From Laetiporus sulphureus 93-53 (Eukaryota > Basidiomycota > Agaricomycetes > Polyporales > Laetiporaceae): DNA of 64,000 bases. The stretch is from NCBI RefSeq assembly GCF_001632365.1, contig NW_024468549.1, positions 252,419-316,418 on the forward strand, given 5' to 3'. A program made the position numbers and the translations under genes. Below the pieces are notes generated by a model, which worked only from the letters and a program-made list of their open reading frames with translations, did not search any database and was not told the DNA's origin. This document shows, piece by piece, positions 1 to 11,693 of the stretch (positions within the stretch are counted from its first letter, which is position 1; each line of letters starts with the position of its first letter).

Positions 1-1020
1 TGGCACAATCACATCCATAGCTCCATCAGCTCAGCATGTCAATATTGATCTGTCGCTCCTTTCAGATAGTGAAAATGAAATTGCTCCTGCAGTGCCAGCT
101 ATGCCTGAGGCAAGCAGCAGTCGGATAACTCAGTCATTGGCAAGTAGTCCCATGAACCTCTTTGTAGGTATCTGTGACATCTGGAGTTCAGGTTTTGTGG
201 AGGACGATCTCGACTTCTGATGGTGAAATGGGACCTTGGATGGTGGTATCTGTTTCTGCCATGGACATGCCAAATCAAAAAGAACTGATTCTGTCTTATT
301 GTCGCAATAGTGATATTGTAGCTATTTGATAACTGTAATGGTACATGTCTCTGCCATTCTGCATCCTGCATGCCTAGCCATACTAACCTCAAGCATGCAG
401 AAGACACTTGTGTTGGTTTCATCATTGAACTTCATATCGATGAGCATGATGGAGGGATTGTAAGAGTACAGGCAGTAGTTCTTGAACTCACCATTCAGGC
501 AGTAGATCACGGAGAGCATGGAGCATAACATGTCAGTCGATGCAGTGCTGGGCAGCGCCATGACCTGGAGCCCAAAATTGTTTGTGATCGCATTGGTGCT
601 GTCGATGAGGTCTGCAGGTCAGTCAATTGGGGGAGGAAGCCATTCAGTGTAGTGCAGTGAGTACGTGAGCTGGCAGGTGTTATGGTGGAAGTAGAATATG
701 TAGTTTGCAAAAGATGACTTTTGAGCATATGAATACTGCAGATAGAGCACGGAAACATGCCCTCCAGATTCCAGGGTCAGATCCACGTTCAGGCATGTTA
801 TCTGTCTCCAATAGCTGGGCTCATAGTGGGTGTCTGAAGTGATAGTGAAACTGAGTGGCATCTTACTGTAATCTGATCGTGCAGCCTTCTGTCTTTCAGT
901 CCTCCTGACTGACCGGTAACTGCTGAACTTCTTGCATTCTCAGCCACAATGTTCATGCACGCAAACATCCGCATGTGCACGTGAAAATAATATTTGTACA
1001 GATGGAATGGCATAGGCATG
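1..1020 (-). pseudogene. Possible spliced or decayed gene, unknown product
   Basis: Several open stretches on the minus strand read like protein-coding exons separated by short intron-like gaps. They run from about 1019 down to about 360, with a Met-rich and Tyr/Phe-rich start near 1019 and a long open piece at 861-619 that has many aromatic residues and a run resembling FHHNTCQLTY. A further piece lies at 600-370. GT and AG borders can be found at some joins, but no single uninterrupted model could be built and the gene would run off the left edge of the window. I do not recognise the family. It may be a real but unrecognised fungal gene, or a remnant in a repeat-rich stretch. The stretch 1020-1675 shows nothing that I can support. 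Confidence 0.3.
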
Positions 1021-1675
1021 TCATTTGCCTCATCGATAGGTTTTCAGTTTTCATGACTTCATCAATTGACTGCTGCATATATACCGTATACCTGAATGAA
1101 GTCGAAGCACTGACATTTAATTTTTCTGTCTTGTAGTGAGGTTTGAGAGTACTGTGTCATATAGCTGGTTAAATCAATGAAGCACAAAAGACACGCAGCA
1201 GCCTGGCTCACTCCTGTTAAGTGTTTCACTCAGATAGCAGTGACCGTAGTACCTTCATGAATGCTTGAACTCTGAATGACAAACTATGTGAATTTTAATT
1301 GAATCTATGGCTTGACATTCACCTCACATGCATATTAGCTGTAAAATGTAATTTCTTCGTGATTTATTCTAAATAGTTTGTATGAACCGATGAAACTAGC
1401 TAAGCACTGACTTGTATATACCAAGGCTGGCAAAGTGATCACCAGAAAGTTGTCCGGTTGTTCAGCCTGGTCACTGCAGATATAGCTAGGACTACTCTTA
1501 GCAACTTCCGTCTGATCGCTCAACCACTTGCTCATGCATTCCAGACTGGCGTCACGCTAGCAAACATTACCAGGCATTATCTTGCTATTCCAGTCTATAT
1601 AGGTAGGCGCTCATATTATCAACTTCACCTGCCTAGATAGACATTCTGCTTTTTTGCTGATGCTCTTCCTCCTCG

Positions 1676-1678
1676 TCA
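1676..1678. repeat. Target site duplication TCA, left copy
   Basis: The trinucleotide TCA directly precedes the terminal CACTGGG of the foldback element and recurs directly after its other end at 3061-3063. A 3-bp duplication is what CACTA-type elements make. Confidence 0.65.
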
Positions 1679-3060
1679 CACTGGGTGAAGCAATCAATAA
1701 TGTGAGGTGAAAGATGGTAAAAATATTGAAGAAAAAGTTCAGATCTTTTAAGCATCTTCACTGTCAATTTGTGATCAAACTATTTAAAATATTTTTAACA
1801 TCTTTTGTTGTGAAAGATGATGAACAGATTGAAAGGAGATTGTGTGAAATATTAATAATCATTTCTTCAATCATTTTATAATCTTTCATACAAAACTATG
1901 ATGAAAAGTTTCAAAATCTTTTTTCACTCTTTTTTGATCAAAGATGATGAAAATATTGTGACTATGTCACACCCTTGTTTTAAGGATTCAAGATATTGTT
2001 GACATCTTTTCTTGTTAAAAGATGATAAAAAGATTGAAAAATGATTGGATGACATATCAGCAATCATTTTACAATCATTTTTAGTCTGTTGAAATAGAGA
2101 GTTTTAAAATCCTGTTTCTTTCTTGTCTTATCAAAGATAATGAAGGTATTGTGACTATTACCATTTCACACTAAGCCAATATTAGAATTATAATTTATGA
2201 GAAATGAAGAAACTGTTGCTATAGTGTGAAGAATAAGACTAAGATTCTAATGTTGGCAGTATGCTAATACTTAAATTTAAATGCTAGTACTATGCTAGTA
2301 TTAAGATCTGAAGGTTAGTACTAAGCTAGTAACTAAGGGCTAGTACTATGCTAGTACTAAAGTCTGAAGGCTAGTACTATGCTAGTACTAAGGTCTGAAG
2401 GTTAGTAGTACTAAGGTTTGAAGGCTAGTACTATGCTAGTACTAAGGTCTGGAGGTTAGTACTAAGGCCTGAATGCTAGTACTAGCATAGTATTAGCATA
2501 GTACTAACCTTCAGACCTTAGTACTAGCATAGTACTAGCCTTCAGACTTTAGTACTAGCATAGTACTAGCCCTTAATACTAGCTTAGTACCAACCTTCAG
2601 ATCTTAATACTAGCATAGTACTAGCATTTAAATTTTAGTATTAGCATACTGCCAACATTAGAATCTTAGTCTTATTCTTCACACTATAGCAACAGTATAG
2701 TGTTAACATATAAATCTGAGTATTGACCTCCACATCTTAGTACTAGCTTAGTATATAAAAACAAGGGTGTGACATAATCACAATATTTTCATCATCTTTG
2801 ATCAAAAAAGAGTGAAAAAAGATTTTGAAACTTTTCATCATAGTTTTGTATGAAAGATTGTGAAATGATTGAAGAAATGATTATTAATATTTCATGCAAT
2901 CTCCTTTCAATCTGTTCATCATCTTTCACAACAAAAGATGTTAAAAATATTTTAAATACTTTTAGCACAAATTGACAGTGATAATGCTTAAAAGATCTGA
3001 ACTTTTTCTTCAATATTTTTATCATCTTTCACCTCAAATTATTGATTGTTTCACCCAGTG
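1679..3060. mobile_element. Non-autonomous CACTA-like foldback transposon
   Basis: The 1382-bp element begins with CACTGGGTGAAGCAATCAAT and ends with the near-perfect inverted copy (ATTGATTGTTTCACCCAGTG). Homology between the arms reaches far inward: 1679-1980 pairs with about 2760-3060, and about 2175-2480 pairs with about 2490-2740, so most of the element is one AT-rich palindrome. The left arm holds an extra unpaired piece (about 1980-2170) that looks like a diverged copy of the outer arm. No transposase frame is present, so it would need an enzyme from elsewhere. Ends starting CACTG plus a 3-bp duplication are characteristic of the CACTA/EnSpm (CMC) superfamily; assignment to that group is an inference from the termini only. 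Confidence 0.75.
2230..2740. repeat. Tandem/inverted CTAGTACTA minisatellite core
   Basis: The centre of the foldback element consists of repeats built on GCTAGTACTATGCTAGTACT and AAGGTCTGAAGG with a period near 30 bp. They read in one direction to about 2480 and in the opposite direction after it. Each unit is itself nearly palindromic (CTAGTAC/GTACTAG), so the region can fold at several scales. Confidence 0.8.
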
Positions 3061-3063
3061 TCA
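3061..3063. repeat. Target site duplication TCA, right copy
   Basis: It matches the TCA at 1676-1678 and directly abuts the terminal CCCAGTG of the element. Confidence 0.65.
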
Positions 3064-4651
3064 GGTGAGTGCTTGTCTTTATTCCCCATTATCGGAGAGC
3101 TTCACTCTGACACACACTATCCAGACACTTCACTTGCTCAGGGACTTATCAGCTCTGCTGTCACTAGGCTCCCCAGCAACAAAGTAAGCTCAGCTCCACT
3201 GCATTCCTGTCAACTCTGCTAATGTCCCCGTTGCAGAGTTTGATCCTTTTATCTTTCACCCGACCTCTCTCCCTCTTTTCTTTAGCACCTGTTTCCTTTT
3301 TTCTGCTGTTTCTATCTACTGCATTCTTTCTTACTTTTTTTTTTTTCTCGGACCTGTTTGCCCATGTACTTTGTTCCAAATGATGTGAGGAATTTGGCTA
3401 TTACAGTGAAGATGGACTGCGGGTATCTCGGGCACATGATCCTGAAGCTGTGATTCACCGCTTTTTTGGAGGTTAAGCTTATATAATCTATATGTGGTCT
3501 CGACCTTGCCGTTGCCTGGCTCACGCTCTCATCTCCTATTCTCTTCTATTCTTACATCATACTTCCTTTCATCTACTCCATTGCTCGATGGCAATGATCA
3601 CCTATGAATGTATAGCACTCAATCTCGCATTGGAGGTGTAAGGTGAGCAAATGCAAACAGTTTTACACACTGTTCGCCGATAGAGATCGCAATCTTCACT
3701 GCCCAGAGTTTGGCACACAATTGCCAACACAATGGAATGGGGTCATTAACCTGTTGAGCACTGTTGGACATATCGATGATGCTCGTGCACAGCGTGAAGT
3801 GTGGCTCAAGAACATGTCATCGTGGCCGTGAGAGATGAGAGACAAAGCGGAATGGTCCTCAATGCGATCAACATCAGAAATGTTCATGCACAGAAACATG
3901 TATGCTTATGTTCATGTGTTGAACATCATCTACGCTGCGAGTTGTGCGGCGGGTCAGAGCATTGTGGCAGCATGTTCGGAGTGTTGAGCCGCAAAGCACA
4001 AATACACCACATGACAGCAGCTACTAGTATGGCAAATCTGATTACACGTAGGATGATGATGGCTCATGTTGCTTGAATACGGAGTGTGTGGGTCGACATG
4101 CATGTAATGATGCTGTCACGACGAAAACTTGGTGTGGATATACAGCATAATTGTAGCTTCTCGACCATGTGCCCACAGTGACTATTGAATGTGACGACCT
4201 CCTCATGAACACATTCCCTGCCTGTGTCCACTCCGTCGTGATATCATAAGGTGCCCGTGGAGTCAAAAAACTGGCAGGTGAAGTGGTTGGCTCCATGGAT
4301 CTGTGGTTGACCCGTCGTATGACCACGCTCAATGTTAATACTGAGTAAAGGAGGTGGATGGCTGTACTGTGTCATTGTAGCTGGTACTTCTTCCTTACCG
4401 TTCTTCATTTTATTCCTTTCTTGCGTATCAATGACTATCACGTTCAACCGCCATTTGAAACCGGCGCTCGGCGCCAACTCCACCCAAGTATGTAACTAGC
4501 TGATGCGCTCGAAACCTCGGACAAATGATATGTGAGGGCCCCCGGCAGATGCCGGAGGCTCGTGAAACCCGCTATTTTCCTCCTCCAGCCTGACAGAGAC
4601 GAGCACGGCAGCAGAGCCAAATACCTCATCTGCTCACGGGAGACTATAGTG
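3064..4651. other. Gene-poor stretch without a supportable gene
   Basis: Only short open frames occur here. Two areas look faintly coding: the plus strand at about 3640-4080, with several in-frame stops, and the minus strand at about 4480-4050. They may be remnants of transposon or host genes, but no family was recognised. The 3' part (about 4380-4651) is the likely promoter and leader of the AN1 zinc-finger gene. Confidence 0.4.
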
Positions 4652-5666
4652 ATGGCCTTACCTTTCATTGGTGCTCACTGCTCACTGCTCTCCTGTAATC
4701 TCAATGATTACCTCCCAATCCGATGTCGTGCCTGTGACCAGCTCTTCTGCAAGGATCACATTGCCCCCGAGTTGCATGAATGCCTTACCGCTACCCTGCC
4801 GCAGGTTCCACTGCAAACAGCCAAGCGCCAACGATGTGCTGCAGACGGCTGTGAGAGGCTGACCCTTGAGTCTGCCATCCTCGATACAACGGACACTGTC
4901 GGTAGAACTCCTGCGGTCTGCCCACAATGTTCACTGTCTTTCTGCTCTATGTGAGTACCCCTATAAGATTCCGATCCAGATTTTCCGACACGCTGTTAGC
5001 CATCGAGCACCGGGTTCGCATTCCTGTTCCAATGTAAATGCGTCCGACACCACGAAGCAAAAGAATGCTGCTGCAAGAAGGCTGCTAGAGAAGCATTTCC
5101 CACCACAGCCATCCTCTGCCAGCTCAACGGGAGTGCAAGCACCGAAGGCGCAAAGCCTTCCAAAGAGCGCGCGTGATCGAAATGAATCACCTCAGGGACA
5201 GAAGATCGCAGTTATGAAAATGCGACATCGTGCATCTCCTGCGGATCCTAAGGACAAGGCGTCGGCCGTACCAATAGAACAAAGACTTTATGCCTTTGTT
5301 TCGGTAGATAATTCTGGCACTATCGGTGAACCTTACTGGTTCCGCAAGGTATGGCTGGCATCACACACCGTTGAATGCGATATTGATGTAGACAACTCAA
5401 CAATCAAGTCCATAATAACCGGCAAAGCCCTAGATCTCTTAGCATCCAGGCTAGGCATTATATCATCTCAGACAAACGTGCGTTCTTGCGTTGACTAAGT
5501 GATGATAACGATGAAATATGGTTTCTATCAGCCGCTGCAACTTCAAACAGCCGATGGTGACAGGGCCAGTTCCTCCATCCTGCGTACAGATATGCCCTTG
5601 TCATCTCAGATTGAGGATGGAGCTAGACTTTGCATCGTTCTTCAGAAGCAGTCCGATCCGAGTTGA
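4652..5666 (+). CDS. CUZ1: AN1-type zinc finger / ubiquitin-like protein, Cuz1 (ZFAND1) type
   Basis: Predicted exons are 4652-4950, 5000-5348, 5409-5477 and 5532-5666, joining to a 283-residue protein. The N-terminus carries two AN1 zinc fingers: the first follows the start directly (HCSLLSC, then CRAC, FCKDH and LHEC), and the second is completed across intron 1 (FCS joined to HRAPGSHSC). A basic linker follows, then a ubiquitin-like C-terminal part containing YWFRK joined by splicing to TGKALDLLASRLGI. This order of two AN1 fingers and a C-terminal UBL is that of yeast Cuz1 and human ZFAND1, which bring Cdc48/p97 and proteasomes to arsenite-induced damaged protein and stress granules. The ATG at 4652 is chosen because family members start just before the first finger; an upstream in-frame ATG at 4532 would add an unrelated leader. 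The gene ends 93 bp from the end of the convergent myosin gene. Confidence 0.88.
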
Positions 5667-5759
5667 TTATATCGTGTTCATGCGTGGTACCACTAAGAAT
5701 AGTCGATGGGTATCGTATCAAATATTACATCAGAACCACAAAGCAAAGTAAAGCCAGAA

Positions 5760-8700
5760 TTACGCTACTAGAGCAGCTAATCTACGAAGATGTGGTACAT
5801 TAAGGTACGCGGGGACGTAAGTCTCAAGCCCGGAGACTTCTCGCGGCAGGGGGAGCTCGTAAGATCCTACGTCTTCCGTCTCGGGTGGGAGCAGTAGATG
5901 GTCAGTGCGGTCGTTAGGGACGACACGCGAAGCGACGACTCGTAAAATTTCGGGAGAGATGGGATTCTAGAGAGTGAACGATGAGCTTATTCGAAAGCTA
6001 CTGTCGGTTAAAAAATGCTAACCTCGTAATCTGCGACATAATAGTTCGTGCACATCCTTTGAATCTGTGTTGGTGTGAGCATCCAACATACATCGTAGAT
6101 AATCTCAATGTCTTCTGGTGTTGACTATGGAGTACAAGTGAGACTACAGCCACAGCAGCTCCTAAGATATTGCGTACCTTCTTCAGTTGCAACAGTTTCG
6201 TCGCTTGCATCAAGTGCTCCAGCTGCAGCGTACCCTCAGGCATATCATGTGATTTGCACCACTCTTCGATACGTGTGATGTTGTATTGAATCTGCATAGC
6301 TGATGAAGAGGATATACATCAATACGCGTATGAATCCGCCGCAGAGTACAGCATACCTCGTTTCCAGGACGAGAAGTTGCGTCGCATGAGCAAGTCGTTA
6401 AAACTCGTGATCCCGATCAACTTCAACAGTTCGGTAACCACTTGTTGCACAACAGAATCCTCCATGTAGTAACTCTTCAAACTCTTCCATACCTTGTTGA
6501 GCAAATTGAGGATGTCGTCCATGCTGTGCGCGGGTGGAGCATTAGAACTCAGGAATCGGTTGAAAATCCTGCCCCCTCCCTCCGTTGTTGTAAAGCCAGG
6601 CAACGATTGGCTCTCAATCAGAGCTGGAATTACCATCTTCGATAGACGCTTCTTCGTCTCGAGCATCCATGTATGATAGATGTTGTATTCGAGACTGTCC
6701 AAGTCGTGCTTGACGACGGAGACAAGGCGCTCATAGTCGGCCCATTCGAACGGTCTTATAGAGTGCTCCTCGCCTGGCCCGATACCTTGTAACATGTCGC
6801 TCTCTGCCACGCAGATAAACGACAGCATCTCATGAACATTAGAAAGCCAGAATACGCCAGGTATGATCGCTTCTTCTCCCACGAAGGACTGCAAGGCGAT
6901 GAGTGCCTCAGTCCGGAGAGTAGGATCGAATACGTACCATTACATGAGCCTGAATAGTCTGCATGACGTTCGCAAGAAACCGCTCGCTTTCCGATATGAG
7001 ACCATACTTCCACATCTCGTTAGTGATTAAGCTTATGAGATTGGCCGGGAACAGAATCTCCTTGACTGCAGATGGGTTGGTAATGCTCGGAGCCGGTACC
7101 TTCAAACCGCGAATGAGACCGTCGAGGACGTCTTCGTCTAGCCGCCTAATGTCCTGCATCAGCCGGATCTTCTCCTCGGCGGGATCATAGATGCCTGAAA
7201 GACTATTTGGAGCGCGGAAGCGCGGAAGTCCATCCTCGCCGTTATATGCAACAGACACTGCACGGGGGCTTGTGGCCTGGCTGCGCTTTGCCATCATCAT
7301 AAGCTCATCGACAGATGTGCGGTTCTCCATGGGATTGAAGGCATATACGCCGGCTGAACTATGTCTCCGTTGGTGAGCACGAGTGGTGGTAGGGGCGAGC
7401 GCAGTGCCATTGCTATTGCTATTGGCCACGGTGTTGGAGATATCTCCCAGACGAAGGCCTGTCGAAAACGTCGGTGAAGTAGGCTCGGCACGGATACCTC
7501 TTGTCAGTACATTGAGCGCATTTGCGCGGTTCAGCTGCTCGCGGAGGCTGCTTACTTCGCTTTTCAGCGTCAAAATGATCGAGCTGTCGTCTGCGTTCCT
7601 GATAGGGACGTTCTCGATGGCTCTCTGCTGCGAATCTAGCTGAGCGGCTTGTTGCGCCAGACTGCCCGTTAGCCTGTGGATGGTGTCATCTTTCTCCGCC
7701 GCCTTCGTCAGTGCGTCTTCCAGACGTCTCTCAATATCGTTTTTGGCAACTAAGAGCGCCTCGTGGCGGCCCAGCTCCTTTTGCGTAGTATGCAATTCGG
7801 CCTGAAACTGTCGCGCACGGGAGTCCGACTCCTCGTATCGCGTAATTGTCTGCTGTAGTTGTTGCTCCAATTGGGCCAGCTTGTTTTGCAGCTCTTTCTT
7901 TTCCTCTATCCGCTTTTGCAACGTTTGGGTGAGCTCTACGACCTTGTTCTCCAGCCTGTATGAAATCTCCTTGAATTTCGACACCGACCGCGCTTCTGCC
8001 TTGAGAGCCTTTAGCTCCTTGCAAGCAAGGCGACGACGAATGCATGATTGCAGATAAACCACTCGCATAATATTTAAGTGGTGGGATCTCCGCACAATGC
8101 TGTGTAGACACATTAGTCGGATGACAGCTGTTCCAGTGGCTTATTACACTCACACTCCACGCGAGAGACTCTGCAAAAGTGTGACAGCATGCTCTCTCCG
8201 AGACTCCTTGAAGTGTTCACGCATTAACACACCGCGAGCATCTAAGGCCTAGATGAGCATGGACATGGTGTAGAAAAGATTACACTCACGAGACTGGAAT
8301 CCAATGGTACCGTGTCTGACCGCCATGAATCGACCCCTGTGAATGAATCGCCTGATACCGCTCTGTATCCGTATGGTAGCCACCTCACGGCGGAGGTTTT
8401 CAACGAGCTTCCGCGCAAGGACACCACGCCACCATGTCTGGATTTTGATGGTCGCTTCGCGCAGTCTGTGGTACCGTTTCATGGCCACTCGTCGGCGCAC
8501 GTTCTTCTGCACGATCGTCACAAGCGCATTCAGCTTCTCAGAGCGCAAAGACTCGAGTGCTGCGAGCATGCCCGCACGGAAGAAGATCTTTGTGAGGCCA
8601 GGCTGGTACTTGTCCGGATCGCTGATCGTTCGCTCCAGGATTAACGAGCAAAGCGGCTTCAGTTCGAAATTCTGGATCATTGGGCCCCATTCTGACGAAT

Positions 8701-11401
8701 GGACGAGCATGTAGTATCTTAGGAGCGTGTCAGATACATCCGCATATGGACCAAAAGGTAGCCACACACCGTTCAGCGAACTCCTCGTACGTCCACCGCG
8801 AAGGATAGCCTGCACAACTAATACGAATCGTCTCCAACACACCACATGCCCGCAGCTGTCCCAAGACCTGCTGCGGTGTAAACTCCCAAGCCTTCTTCGC
8901 CTCGTTCGGCTTGATGCACCGAATATAATGGACGTTCGTCACGTTCAAGGTATCCATCAAATTCACCAACGATGCCTTGAAGATCGACGCTTGTGTTGGC
9001 TTCCTGGCGATGCCTCCCCCGCGCTTTGGACCCAACGAAGACGACGCGGCGGACGAGATCAGAGACTGACGACCAGGGTCAGGAATGACAGAAGATCGCT
9101 TTGACACCCCGCTGCCGGAGCCCGAGTCGGACACCGTGGGCGATCCCAGTGCGGCGTCAGGTGCCTTCGTTGCAGCAAACGCAGCATCAAGGACTTCCTT
9201 CAGGAAAGTATTTTTCGTCGACATGAGCAGGGCCATATGTTCGTCTGGAACGGTATCGCGGTTCTTCTCTAGGAATCCTTCGACCTCGTACATGACGTCC
9301 AGAGCGTAGTGTGCGATGGTGAAGGCGGAGTTGCCGAAGCGTGGCTTCTTGAAGACCTTGCGGTTCTCTGGCTTGTCCAGCTGTGAGTGTAGCTTCTGCA
9401 AAAATGAAGTGTCCGTTCCAGAGGGAAGGCGGGATTCTTCATCGAGCAACGCCATCACTCCCAGCTTGCCCTCGATGACATCAATACAAGGCTGGTTGTC
9501 TGAGAACTCGATGAACGTCCAGTTGATCTTCTCGCGGACGTACTCTTCTTGTTCCAACTTGAAGACATGTTGGTTGAACTGCTGCAACGTCAGCCGATCT
9601 ATCCTTCAAGAAACTTGCAAAAGGACCTACCTCCTGCTGCAACTTCTCGTTGGCATAGTTGATGCTGAATTGTTCGAAAGAGTTCTGGAGTGATCTGTTA
9701 GCATAGTCCGGAAAGTAACCCTACCGCCTCACCTTCTGGAAATGCTCGAACCCGTAGATATCCAGAACACCAATGAACATCTCCGCGCGATTTGCAGCTT
9801 CGCCGTTCTCTCCCGCCAAACTCTCGTTAACGATGGCAACCAGCCACTCAAATAGGCACGCATAGACGAACTTCGCCACACTATCCCTGACGACCGTAGC
9901 TTGCGCCGCATTAAGAGCGGTGACGATCTTTTCCGAGCGCGTGGTGATCTGTTTCTTGATTGTCCACTTCTTGAATTCAGCAAGGGTGATGCCAAGGAAT
10001 CGTGTCGACAATTGCAGAGCGGAATCCGTGTCCTCGATTGCAGCATCATTCCGCATCTGGGTAATCTTGATGTTGCCAAGATGGAGGAGGGCAGATAGCA
10101 GCTTGAAGACGGCCCATTGTTTCTCGACGCTAATTCCAATAGTGGAGAGTGCAATTTGAGTTTGTCGGAACTCCTCTGCGTCATCGACGCCGGGTATTGG
10201 TGTCGATTGAGGGCCACCCTGATTGAGATAATGAAACTTCGAAACATCCGCATCAAGACCTAGATCTTTTCGTTCTTTCAGAGGTGCACCCGCACAGAGC
10301 TGATAAAAGATGTGATAGTTCCGTTCTGTGAGTGGCTGGAAAACAACTCGGGAACGCTCCAAGAGATATGTTCTGATGCGTGCGCCAACGATTTCTTGAT
10401 TGCCGTCAAAGAGGATCTTGGAAGTTCATCAGTAATGGCACGATATTCGAAAACATTGTCACTTACCTGGATGTACTTGCCGAATCGCGAAGAGTTGTCG
10501 TTACGAGTAGTCTTTGCATTGCCAAAAGCCTCCAAAGCTGGATTCGTCGCAAGAATTTGACGTTCGACTTCGCTGGATTCATCAAGCGAGCTCTTCGTTT
10601 TGCCTCTACTTTTTGAATTCGGCGGGTTGACGGACGCGAGATAACGCATGATGAACTTGGCCTGTAGCCATTTCAGAGACGCATTCAAAAGAGATTATGA
10701 ATGCAAACGTACGGATTCTGTCTTGCCTGCCCCACTGTCAATCGCTTAGGACCTTATGCCCCAAGTGCGCGCACAAACACGCACCTCTCTCCCGACACAA
10801 TAATGGTTTGTCCGGTCCCATCCCTGCTCATAGCAGTATATGCATCTTCAGCAATTGCAAACAAGTGCGGCTCCAGCTCCCCTCGCTTGCGGCCATTGTA
10901 CGCCTGAATGATCTCCGGCCCGTAGAGTGTGACGCGTTGGAAGGGATTCATGGCAATGAGGACGATACCACTGTATGTGTAGATGCTGTGTTGTGCATAT
11001 CGGTTGCGGATGGTGTGGAGGACTAATCATTTCGTCAGCCAGCACAAAAGCTCCAAGACTTGACGAACACTGACCGGAAGGCTCATTGAGATGCGAGAGT
11101 GTGGCCAAATCGTCCGCCGTCTCCAGCAGGGGAGGATTGCGCAATGGCGGGAGGCTCTCCTTTCCATCCTTGATGTCCTGCACCGTCGTGTCTATGGTGG
11201 TTTCCTGGAGATATCACATCCCTCAGCACCATGACGGAAAAATGGATACGAACAGCTCACTTTACCGCGTTCATCTACGAAGACGAGCTTGACGGCTTCG
11301 TCGCCGTCCCTGGTGACGGCGGTAAGCTCGGCTGAGATCCAGCCCTGCTCCTTGTCGGCGAACCAAACTCTGGTCCCCTTGTTGAAGATGTTCTCGGCCA
11401 T
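5760..11401 (-). CDS. MYO2: Class V myosin heavy chain
   Basis: This many-exon gene encodes an actin-based cargo motor of roughly 1,600 residues. From the N-terminus it shows an SH3-like domain (start [13 protein letters not shown]), the motor domain with P-loop [10 protein letters not shown], switch I region [11 protein letters not shown], and LDIYGFEHF followed by [13 protein letters not shown]. The lever arm (about 8550-8040) has a series of IQ motifs such as [12 protein letters not shown] coiled coil covers about 7980-7560, and a globular dilute/cargo-binding tail (about 6900-5760) ends in [19 protein letters not shown]. The final exon joins to ADYE after an intron near 5970-6028. Fungal class V myosins carry secretory vesicles, vacuoles and other organelles to growing tips. 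A Ser/Gly-rich insert at about 9160-9000 lies in the loop 2 region, a variable actin-contact loop. No frameshift was seen. Confidence 0.93.
10713..10734 (-). other. 22-nt microexon coding the myosin P-loop
   Basis: Read on the minus strand this segment gives one base plus GGG GCA GGC AAG ACA GAA TCC, the GAGKTES part of the ATP-binding loop. It is flanked by introns at 10735-10784 (50 nt) and 10662-10712 (51 nt) with GT..AG borders. The previous exon ends in phase so that the serine codon of SGAGK is completed, and the next exon continues with AKFIMRYL. Confidence 0.85.
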
Positions 11402-11693
11402 GGGCCAGGAGATAGCGGTACCAGGTCAAGATGCAGTGCCAGAAATGGAATGATCCCAGCTGGCGGCATGTGACTGGCACAACCACCAGGGTCTCCATGG
11501 CCACAGCGATGGCCACACCATTCCTTTGATGAGAATGACAGTAATTGTCGTACGAAAATGTAACACAAAGTGCCGTTGAATCAATGACGATCATGTGTCG
11601 GGCACACGAACATTTATCATGAATTCAGCATATTTTACTTCCGATGTAATGCATATATATCATGCAGACTTCAATATGTAACCTGGATACCAC

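Noticed and set aside
2792..3187. Frames inside the foldback element as possible transposase
   Set aside because: They are short, AT-driven (Lys/Ile/Phe-rich) and mirror-image copies of the palindromic arms.
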